This document shows positions 46,196 to 52,758 of a DNA stretch of 64,000 nucleotides, in pieces. Position numbers and translations under genes: made by a program. The notes beneath the pieces were generated by a model. It was given only the letters and a program-made list of their open reading frames with translations, was not told where the DNA came from and did no database searches. How positions within the stretch are numbered: position 1 is the first letter of the stretch; each line of letters starts with the position of its first letter. The stretch is from Streptomyces spectabilis. GTDB lineage: Bacteria > Actinomycetota > Actinomycetes > Streptomycetales > Streptomycetaceae. The DNA is taken from contig NZ_CP023690.1 of assembly GCF_008704795.1 (NCBI RefSeq), positions 806,001 to 870,000 on the forward strand, in the 5' to 3' direction.

Positions 46196-46231
46196 CCGGA
46201 ACTGGCGCGTTCCGGAACCCGGACGTTCCGG
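46196..46231. promoter_or_regulatory. Two overlapping inverted repeats, candidate regulator operator
   Basis: CCGGAAC-N6-GTTCCGG occurs twice, at 46196-46215 and 46212-46231, sharing a central GTTCCGG/CCGGAAC junction. It lies between the divergent kinase and XRE regulator genes and is a good candidate operator for the XRE protein. Confidence 0.7.
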
Positions 46232-46338
46232 TCACGACTTCAGCATGCGATCCTGCCACCAGCACCGAAGGGGCTCCCTGGCACCCGCCGTGCCGGAAAA
46301 CCCCTGATCAGCCCCACCTTCTTTGCGAGATCTTTACC

Positions 46339-47145
46339 ATGACCCAGGCTCGACGCGAGGACCTCGGCCGCATGCTCCGCGCCTGGCGCAGGGCGCGGGA
46401 TCCCGCGCTCGCGCTCGGCTCCGCGCCCGCGCGCCGGCACCGCACCTACCTCACGCAGCTCGACATGGCCCTGGAGCTCGGCGTCTCCGAGCGCTGGTAC
46501 CGGGCCCTGGAGAAGGGCGAGGACCGCCGGTACGGCCGCGAGATGATCGCCGGGGTCTGCCGGATCCTGGACCTCCCCGCGCAGCAGGCCGCCGCCCTCC
46601 ACCGGATCACCGGGCACGAGCCCCCGGCCCCGGGGCCGACGGCGCGCACCGGCCTCGACCCGGCGCTCGTCCAGCTCATGCGCCGGCAGCGGCACGTCAG
46701 CTACCTCTGCGACCAGGCGTGGGACGTGCTCGACGCCAACGCGGTCGCCGCCCGGCACTGCCCTTGGCTCGTCCGCCCCGGCGCCAACGTCATGACCTGG
46801 GCGTTCTCCCCCGAGGCCCGCTATCAGCTGCGCGAGTGGGAGGGCCGCTGGGCCGCGCCCCTGCTCACCCGCCTCCGCCTGGCCTGGCAGCGCTGGCCGG
46901 ACAACGCGCGCCTCGACGAGGTCGTCCGGGAGGTGCGCGCGCAGCCGGGCGTCGCGGCGCTCTGGGACTCCCCCGCCCCCGCCGCTCCGGAGCCGCCTCC
47001 GGGCGACGACGTCCGCCCGATGTTCTTCCCCCTGGTCGCCCCCGACCCCGTCGGCGTACGCGTCCTGGCCTGTGGCCCGTACGACGACGTGACGGTCCGC
47101 TGGCACCTGGTGATGCCGGTGGACACGACGCTGGTCTTCCCGTGA
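46339..47145 (+). CDS. XRE family regulator with MmyB-like ligand-binding domain
   Basis: A 268-residue repressor-type protein. The N-terminal helix-turn-helix (about 15-75) has YLTQLDMALELGVSERWYRA and LEKGEDRRYGREMIAGVCRI. The C-terminal MLTR/MmyB ligand domain (about 105-268) has RHVSYLCDQAWDVLDANAVA and a long acidic-basic tail ending in the VDTTLVFP segment. Such regulators usually control an adjacent gene, here the divergent dihydroxyacetone kinase, probably by binding the double inverted repeat. ATG at 46339 is assigned; the ribosome site upstream is weak (GAGA). Confidence 0.88.
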   Translation: MTQARREDLGRMLRAWRRARDPALALGSAPARRHRTYLTQLDMALELGVSERWYRALEKGEDRRYGREMIAGVCRILDLPAQQAAALHRITGHEPPAPGPTARTGLDPALVQLMRRQRHVSYLCDQAWDVLDANAVAARHCPWLVRPGANVMTWAFSPEARYQLREWEGRWAAPLLTRLRLAWQRWPDNARLDEVVREVRAQPGVAALWDSPAPAAPEPPPGDDVRPMFFPLVAPDPVGVRVLACGPYDDVTVRWHLVMPVDTTLVFP

Positions 47146-47255
47146 ACCCGGTGCGCCCGTGAGCACAGGGCACACAGTGGCCGATCAATAGGCCCATCAG
47201 CACGCATATCGGCACATTCGACAGGGCCCATGCGGCCGAAAACCCACCCCGCCTG

Positions 47256-47274
47256 CTAGGTTAGGGTGACCTTA
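47256..47274. promoter_or_regulatory. Iron box (DmdR/IdeR-type) before fprA
   Basis: CTAGGTTAGGGTGACCTTA matches the actinobacterial iron-box consensus TTAGGTTAGGCTAACCTAA at about 15 of 19 positions. It lies 51 bases before the FprA start. Confidence 0.65.
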
Positions 47275-47324
47275 GTTTACGGTTGCCGTCGAGTCAGTCG
47301 TCACCGCTCGAAGGGAACCTGAGC

Positions 47325-48689
47325 ATGCACCGCCCCCTGCGGGTAGCCATCGTCGGAGCCGGACCCGCTGGGATCTACGCCGCCGACGCGCTGCTGAAGT
47401 CCGACGTGGCCGCCGACCCCGGCGTGTCCATCGACCTCTTCGAGCGGATGCCCGCCCCGTTCGGCCTGATCCGTTACGGCGTGGCCCCCGACCACCCGCG
47501 GATCAAGGGCATCATCACGGCCCTGCACCAGGTGCTCGACAAGCCGCAGATCCGCCTCTTCGGCAACGTCGACTACCCGCGCGACATCAACCTGGACGAC
47601 CTGCGCGCCTTCTACGACGCGGTGATCTTCTCCACCGGCGCCACGGCCGACCGCGCCCTCGACATCCCCGGCATCGACCTCGACGGCTCCTACGGCGCGG
47701 CCGACTTCGTCTCCTGGTACGACGGCCACCCTGACGTCCCGCGGACCTGGCCGCTGCACGCGGAGAAGGTCGCCGTCCTCGGCGTCGGCAACGTGGCCCT
47801 CGACGTGGCGCGCGTCCTCGCCAAGACCGCCGAGGAGCTCCTTCCGACGGAGATCCCGGCGAACGTCCACGACGGCCTCAAGGCCAACAGGGCCCGCGAG
47901 ATCCACGTCTTCGGCCGACGCGGCCCCGCCCAGGCCAAGTTCAGCCCGATGGAGCTGCGGGAGCTGGACCATTCGCCCAACATCGAGGTCATCGTCGACC
48001 CCGAGGACATCGACTACGACGACGGCTCGATCGCGACCCGCCGCGGCAACAAGCAGGCCGACATGGTCGCCAAGACCCTGGAGAACTGGGCGATCCGCGA
48101 CGTCGGCGACCGTCCCCACAAGCTCTTCCTGCACTTCTTCGAGTCGCCCGTCGAGATCCTGGGCGAGGACGGCGCGGTCGTCGGCCTGCGGACCGAGCGC
48201 ACCGAGCTCGACGGCACCGGCAACGTCAAGGGCACCGGCACCTTCAAGGACTGGGACGTCACCGCGGTCTACCGCGCCGTGGGCTACCTCTCCGACGCGC
48301 TGCCCAAGCTCCCCTGGGACGTCGAGTCCGGCACGGTCCCGGACGCCGGCGGCCGCGTGATCGAGGAGTCCGGGGCGCATCTGACGTCCACGTACGTCAC
48401 GGGCTGGATCCGGCGCGGCCCCGTCGGCCTCATCGGTCACACCAAGGGCGACGCCAACGAGACGGTCGCGAACCTCCTGGACGACCACGCGAACGGCCGT
48501 CTGCCGGAGCCCGCCGCGCCCGCCCCGGAGGCCGTGGACGCCTTCCTCGGCGAGCGGAACGTCCGCTTCACGACGTGGGAGGGCTGGTACCGCCTCGACG
48601 CCGCCGAGAAGGCGCTCGGCGAGCCGCAGGGCCGGGAGCGCGTGAAGATCGTCGAGCGCGAGGACATGCTCCGGGAGAGCGGGGCCTGA
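47325..48689 (+). CDS. fprA: Ferredoxin/flavodoxin-NADP+ reductase, FprA type
   Basis: A 454-residue FAD enzyme passing electrons between NADPH and ferredoxin. GAGPAGIYAADALL (residues 8-21) binds FAD; GVGNVALDVARVL (about 155-167) binds NADP; FGRRGPAQAKFSP and HLTSTYVTGWIRRGPVGLIG are family landmarks. The length matches mycobacterial FprA and adrenodoxin reductase. ATG at 47325 is chosen, as the frame upstream is not conserved. An iron box upstream suggests DmdR/IdeR-controlled, low-iron expression. It could serve P450s or iron metabolism. Confidence 0.93.
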   Translation: MHRPLRVAIVGAGPAGIYAADALLKSDVAADPGVSIDLFERMPAPFGLIRYGVAPDHPRIKGIITALHQVLDKPQIRLFGNVDYPRDINLDDLRAFYDAVIFSTGATADRALDIPGIDLDGSYGAADFVSWYDGHPDVPRTWPLHAEKVAVLGVGNVALDVARVLAKTAEELLPTEIPANVHDGLKANRAREIHVFGRRGPAQAKFSPMELRELDHSPNIEVIVDPEDIDYDDGSIATRRGNKQADMVAKTLENWAIRDVGDRPHKLFLHFFESPVEILGEDGAVVGLRTERTELDGTGNVKGTGTFKDWDVTAVYRAVGYLSDALPKLPWDVESGTVPDAGGRVIEESGAHLTSTYVTGWIRRGPVGLIGHTKGDANETVANLLDDHANGRLPEPAAPAPEAVDAFLGERNVRFTTWEGWYRLDAAEKALGEPQGRERVKIVEREDMLRESGA

Positions 48690-48696
48690 CGTCGCC

Positions 48697-48756
48697 GCTG
48701 CCCGCCGGCTCAAGGCGCCTCAACGTCTTGAGGCGCCTCAGGAGGCGGCGGGCAGC
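48697..48756. terminator. Nested hairpins, bidirectional terminator
   Basis: An outer 11-bp stem (48697-48707 with 48746-48756) encloses an inner 11-bp stem (48713-48723 with 48728-48738). It lies between the convergent fprA and YncE-like genes and overlaps the latter's stop. Confidence 0.75.
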
Positions 48757-49760
48757 AGCACCGAGGAGTCCGGTTCCGACCCGGTGCCGAAGCCGCCGAC
48801 GACGGCGAGCCGTTCCAGGTCGACCACGGCGACGCGGTCGGTGCCGAGCAGGGACACGTACGCCAGCGGCTCCGCGGGGTGCAGCGACACGGCGGCCGGT
48901 TTCCCGTCGAGCTTCAGGGAACGGATCGGCCGCAGGTCGGTGCTCCACACGCTGAGGGTGTCGGCCACGACGTCCGTCACCAACAGCCGGTCGTCGTCGA
49001 GGGTGTAGACCCGCAACGGATCGCCGCCCGTCTTGCGGCTGTGCCGCACCTTCATGGTCCGCGCGTCGACGGCGACAAGCGCCGCGCTCTTCCGCGCGCC
49101 GACGAACAGCGTCCTCTCGTCCCGGCTCAGACAACTGCTCTCCGGCAGCTGACCGGGCGTCACCAGGAGGGGCGGAACGGCGGCGTCGTAGGGGCGCACG
49201 AGGCTCACCGTGTGCGACAACAGGCCGGTGACATAGGCGCGTTCGCCGTCGCGGCTGAGCGTGAACAGATGGGTCTTCACGCCGTGCGTGGGCACCGCCC
49301 TGGACGGGGCCTCGTCGGTGGCCGGGGCGTCGAAGCCCAGCAGGACCGCCTTCTCCTCACTCAGGGCGTACAGCCGGTCCTCGCGGTCGATCCCCATGCC
49401 GTGGATGCGGCGGAACGGCCGCGTGTCGATGGTCCGGGCCAGGGAGCGCCCGACGAGGTCGATGACGAACACCGCGGCACCGCCCTCGCCCGCGGTGGAG
49501 GACATGCGGACCCCGTAGTGCCCGACGTACGCGAACCGTCCGCGCGAGTCGACGACCATCTCGTGCGGGTAGTCGGGCAGGCCCACCGTCTCCAGGCGCC
49601 GTCCCGAGGCGACGTCGTAGAAGCTGACCGCGTGGCTGCTCTTCTCCACCACCACGAGCGTGTCGCCCGCCGCCCGGGAAGCACCCCGGGCCGAGGTGGC
49701 GAACCCGCTCGCCAACGTCCCCGCGCCCGCCGCCTTGATCACCGTACGACGCGTCACCAC
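48738..49760 (-). CDS. Tat-exported YncE-like beta-propeller protein
   Basis: A 340-residue exported protein. The N-terminus TRRTVIKAAGAGTLASGFA carries a twin-arginine signal. The rest is a seven-bladed propeller of the YncE/surface-layer type with repeats such as GRFAYVGHYGVR, TVSLVRPYD, RTLFVGARKSAALVAVD and PLAYVSLLGTDRVAVVDL. No catalytic or cofactor residues stand out. It may bind DNA or sugars as suggested for YncE, which is inference. GTG codons at 49760 and 49757 are the possible starts, after GAGGG. Confidence 0.83.
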   Translation of the reverse strand: MVTRRTVIKAAGAGTLASGFATSARGASRAAGDTLVVVEKSSHAVSFYDVASGRRLETVGLPDYPHEMVVDSRGRFAYVGHYGVRMSSTAGEGGAAVFVIDLVGRSLARTIDTRPFRRIHGMGIDREDRLYALSEEKAVLLGFDAPATDEAPSRAVPTHGVKTHLFTLSRDGERAYVTGLLSHTVSLVRPYDAAVPPLLVTPGQLPESSCLSRDERTLFVGARKSAALVAVDARTMKVRHSRKTGGDPLRVYTLDDDRLLVTDVVADTLSVWSTDLRPIRSLKLDGKPAAVSLHPAEPLAYVSLLGTDRVAVVDLERLAVVGGFGTGSEPDSSVLLPAAS

Positions 49761-49920
49761 AGACCCTCACTCCTCGCCTCGATCGCTCGACGCGCACGAG
49801 CCTGGTGGACGAGGGCCGGGGGCGTCCAGTTCCACGACGGCCGCGAGGGTCAGAACGTGCAGGCTCCGGCGCGCGGCGGGCTGCCCGGGTGGGTCCCGGG
49901 CAGCCCGCCAGTGGTGTGCG

Positions 49921-50436
49921 TCAGATGCCGAACGGCGCGGCGTAGCGGACGGTTCCGCCGGACAGCTGGTGGTCGGCGTCGAGGGTGAGGGCCATCACGG
50001 CCTCGTCCGGGACGTCGATGGTCAGCCGGATGCCGTGGGCGGAGGCGCGGCCGAAGCCGAACCGCGGATAGTAGTCCGGGTGTCCGAGGACGACGACGAA
50101 GTGCTCGCCCTTGTCCTTGGCCGCCTCGAGCGCCGCGCGAATGGCGGCGGAGCCGGCGCCGGTCTTCTGGTACTCGGGCCGCACGGCGACGGGGGCCAGG
50201 CACAGGGCCGGGGTGTCGTCGATGTGGCAGCGGGTCAGCAGCGCGTGCCCGACGAGCTCGCCGTCGTCGTCGGTGGCGACGATGGACAGGCCCTCGATCC
50301 AGGAGGAGTCGGCACGGAGCGCGTCGACGAGGTCGGCCTCCAGCGGGGTCTCGAAGGCGGCGCGGTTGATGGCGCGGATGGTGGGGATGTCGGCGCTGGT
50401 CTCGGCTCGGGTGAGCCACTGACGACGGGTGCTCAT
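49921..50436 (-). CDS. GNAT family N-acetyltransferase (YhbS-like)
   Basis: A 171-residue acetyl-CoA-dependent acetyltransferase. The CoA-binding motif VRPEYQKTGAGSAAIRAALE (about residues 87-106) has the Q-x-x-G-x-G pattern, followed by LGHPDYYPRFGFGRAS, typical of the YhbS/COG3153 branch. The acceptor is unknown. It starts MSTRRQWLTRAETSADIPTI at 50436. It lies downstream of rsgA on the same strand, separated by 148 bases with a small hairpin (50495-50517). Confidence 0.9.
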   Translation of the reverse strand: MSTRRQWLTRAETSADIPTIRAINRAAFETPLEADLVDALRADSSWIEGLSIVATDDDGELVGHALLTRCHIDDTPALCLAPVAVRPEYQKTGAGSAAIRAALEAAKDKGEHFVVVLGHPDYYPRFGFGRASAHGIRLTIDVPDEAVMALTLDADHQLSGGTVRYAAPFGI

Positions 50437-50494
50437 GGTGAGATCACGTTCCGTTTCGATGTCAAGGTGAGTTCGTGTCGTTGATCAGGGGCTC

Positions 50495-50517
50495 CCCGTA
50501 CGGCGACGGCGTACGGG
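50495..50517 (-). terminator. Short hairpin between rsgA and GNAT gene
   Basis: A 7-bp stem CCCGTAC/GTACGGG (50495-50501 and 50511-50517) with a 9-base loop lies downstream of rsgA. It is modest and could be a terminator or chance. Confidence 0.45.
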
Positions 50518-50583
50518 AAGCGGGAGGTGGCCGGTCGGGTGGTGGAGGGCGGTCCCCTGGCTCGGGGCGCCGGTGACACCGGT

Positions 50584-51687
50584 CTACTGCTGCTGGTCGA
50601 AGAAGCGCCGGGTGGCCCGCTGATGACGGGTGATCGACTTGTGGAAATCCGATCGTTTGCCGGTGGGCCGCGCCGCTTCACGGGCGGCGGCCCAGGCGCT
50701 CTCGCGCTGGAGCTTGCGGTATCCGGCCAGGCGGCGCTCGCTCAACTGCCCGTCGGCGATGGCTTCCTGGACGGCGCACCCGGGCTCGGATTCATGGGTG
50801 CAGTCACGGAAGGCGCAGCCTCGCGCGTGCTCGTGGATCTCGGCGAAGACCTGGTCCACGCCGTCGGCGGCGCCCTGGAGGCCGATGCCGCGCAGACCGG
50901 GGGTGTCGATCAGGACGCCGCCGCCGGGCAGGACCAGCAGTTCGCGGTGGACGGTGGTGTGCCGGCCCTTGCCGTCCGCCGCCCGCACCGCGCAGGTGTC
51001 CATGCGGTCCTGGCCCAACAGGGCGTTGGCCAAGGTGGACTTGCCCGCCCCGGAGGGGCCGAGCAGGACGGTCGTACCGGTGACGGTGGCGGTCAGGACG
51101 TCCAGGCCCTCACCCGTCGTGGAGCTGGTGGCGACGATGTCGATGCCGGGCGCGAGGCCGCCGACCTCGGCGTGGACGGCGGCGCTGTCATCGGCCAGAT
51201 CGAGCTTGGTCAGGGCGATGACGGGGCGCGCGCCGCTGTCCCAGGCGAGCGCGAGCAGGCGCTCGATCCGGCCCGCCTTGAGCACGTCGGCCAGCGAGAC
51301 GGCGACCACGACGGTGTCGACGTTCGCGGCGAGGACCTGCCCGCGGGAGGTGCGGTCGGCGCCCGCGCGGGTGATCGCACCGCGCCGGGGCAGCAGCGCC
51401 ACCAGGTCGGGCTCCGGGCCCTGGCGCAGGGCCACCCAGTCGCCGGTGCACACGGCGTGCGCCGGGTCGCCGCGCTCCAGGCCGCGGCTCGCGGCCCGTA
51501 CGGGACCGGTGGCGGTCAGGACATCACAGCGGCCGCGGTCCACGCGCACCACGCGGGCCGGGGCGAGACCGGCCGCGGCGTGCTCGGTGAACAGCGCGTC
51601 GAACGAGGCGTCCCAGCCCAGCGCGGACAGCGCCGACGACGGAGAGGACTGCGGGGACGGAAAAGAGGATGAAACCAGGGAATGCAC
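50584..51687 (-). CDS. rsgA: Ribosome small-subunit-dependent GTPase A
   Basis: A 367-residue circularly permuted GTPase that checks 30S subunit maturation. The N-terminal OB-like part is followed by G4 TKLD (about 155-158), then G1 GPSGAGKSTLANALLG (about 208-223) and G3-like DTPGLRG (about 259), the permuted order of RsgA/YjeQ. A C-terminal zinc knuckle has CAFRDCTHESEPGCAV. GTG at 51687 follows AAGGG. A short peptide frame and a hairpin lie in its leader and might control it. Confidence 0.93.
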   Translation of the reverse strand: MHSLVSSSFPSPQSSPSSALSALGWDASFDALFTEHAAAGLAPARVVRVDRGRCDVLTATGPVRAASRGLERGDPAHAVCTGDWVALRQGPEPDLVALLPRRGAITRAGADRTSRGQVLAANVDTVVVAVSLADVLKAGRIERLLALAWDSGARPVIALTKLDLADDSAAVHAEVGGLAPGIDIVATSSTTGEGLDVLTATVTGTTVLLGPSGAGKSTLANALLGQDRMDTCAVRAADGKGRHTTVHRELLVLPGGGVLIDTPGLRGIGLQGAADGVDQVFAEIHEHARGCAFRDCTHESEPGCAVQEAIADGQLSERRLAGYRKLQRESAWAAAREAARPTGKRSDFHKSITRHQRATRRFFDQQQ

Positions 51688-51731
51688 GTGGAACCCTTGC
51701 GAGAAGGGGCCCCATCAGAACGCGGGAACAT

Positions 51732-51766
51732 CCACCGGGTGAGCGGATTCGCTCACAGCGCGGGTG
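51732..51766 (-). promoter_or_regulatory. Leader hairpin upstream of rsgA
   Basis: Inner arms TGAGCG/CGCTCA (51740-51745, 51750-51755) and outer CCACC/GGTGG pairing give a stem-loop between a short peptide frame and rsgA. It could act as an attenuator. Confidence 0.45.
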
Positions 51767-51781
51767 GAAGGGATACGACGG

Positions 51782-51853
51782 TCAGACCGGGGCCCGGGAC
51801 GTGAGGATGGTCCGGCGGGCGCTGCGCACGGCAGCGGTCTTCACCGCAGTCAT
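51782..51853 (-). CDS. Short leader-type peptide upstream of rsgA
   Basis: A 23-codon frame (MTAVKTAAVRSARRTILTSR, then three more residues) starts at ATG 51853 directly after GGAGGTGAGG, a strong ribosome site. It is basic and has no recognisable family. It ends about 95 bases before rsgA, with a hairpin between. Ribosomes translating it could influence rsgA expression. No Cys, Trp or similar run indicates an amino-acid attenuator. The opposite strand also has a short frame, but with a poor start. Confidence 0.45.
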   Translation of the reverse strand: MTAVKTAAVRSARRTILTSRAPV

Positions 51854-52016
51854 CAACCTCACCTCCCTCATCGCTCAATACCAGGTCAAACGCGAACGAA
51901 GCGAATATTAACACACTGGTGTGCGACTCCACGGATCAGGTGGCCCCGTCCCGCGAAATCTCCAGGGGCACGGAAGTCGGTGCACTGGATCGCGCCGTCG
52001 TGGGCACTCTGACTAC

Positions 52017-52100
52017 ATGAAGATCCTCTTTCTCTTGGCACTCATCGGTATCGCGATCACGCTCTGGTCCATGCGGTCGAGCAAGCGCAAGCAGCAGTGA
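52017..52100 (+). CDS. Small single-helix membrane peptide (27 residues)
   Basis: A frame of 27 codons reads MKILFLLALIGIAITLW followed by a basic tail SMRSSKRKQQ. A hydrophobic helix with positive tail is a typical bacterial micro-membrane protein. The ATG has no clear ribosome site, so support is only the composition and its place just before the nitroreductase gene (13-base gap). Confidence 0.42.
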   Translation: MKILFLLALIGIAITLWSMRSSKRKQQ

Positions 52101-52113
52101 GTGATCTGCCGAT

Positions 52114-52734
52114 ATGGAGTTCTCCGAGGTTGTCCGGCGCCGGCGCATGGTCCGGTACTACTCCGACAGGCCGTTGGACCCCGCGGTGGTCGAGCGGATC
52201 CTCGCCTCCGCCCTGCGCGCGCCGTCGGCGGGCTTCTCGCAGGGCTGGGCGTTCCTCGCGCTGACCGACCCCGCCGACCGCGCCCGCTTCTGGCCGTTCG
52301 TGCCGACGCGGGTCGAGCAGACTCCGTCGATGCAGCAGGCTCCGCTGGTCGTGGTTCCGCTGGCCCACAAGGCGGCCTATCTCGAACGCTACGCCCAGCC
52401 CGACAAGGGCTGGGAGGACCGCGCCGAAGCCCGCTGGCCCGCCCCCTACTGGCACATCGACACGGGCATGGCCGCGCTGCTGATGCTCCTGACCGCGGTC
52501 GACGAGGGCCTGGGCGCCTGCTTCTTCGGCATCATGCCCGAGCATCTGGGGCCGTTCCGGGCCGAGTTCGGGATCCCTGACGAGTACGCCCCCATCGGCG
52601 GGGTCACGGTGGGCTATCGCGCCGACGACCTGCCCGCTCAGAGTTCCCGTATCGACGCGCGGCGGCGTGGCGTGGAGGAAGTCGTCCACCGCGGGCACTG
52701 GGGTCGGCGGGCACGGCCCTCGGCGGACTCCTGA
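52114..52734 (+). CDS. Nitroreductase family flavoprotein
   Basis: A 206-residue FMN-dependent oxidoreductase. The family N-terminus EVVRRRRMVRYYSDRPLDPA with RAPSAGFSQGWAFL (FMN-phosphate loop) is near residues 5-50; MLLTAVDEGLGACFFGIMPE (about 122-141) and VTVGYRADD are the conserved later parts. It uses NAD(P)H to reduce nitro compounds or quinones, or acts as a specialised dehydrogenase; the substrate is unknown. ATG at 52114 is the family start; a ribosome site is not obvious. Confidence 0.9.
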   Translation: MEFSEVVRRRRMVRYYSDRPLDPAVVERILASALRAPSAGFSQGWAFLALTDPADRARFWPFVPTRVEQTPSMQQAPLVVVPLAHKAAYLERYAQPDKGWEDRAEARWPAPYWHIDTGMAALLMLLTAVDEGLGACFFGIMPEHLGPFRAEFGIPDEYAPIGGVTVGYRADDLPAQSSRIDARRRGVEEVVHRGHWGRRARPSADS

Positions 52735-52758
52735 TCCGCCTCGTTGCCCGGAGATCGG

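Noticed and set aside
51801..51911. Short plus-strand frame upstream of the nitroreductase, ending in TAA
   Set aside because: No ribosome site at a suitable distance, and the opposite strand has a better supported frame.
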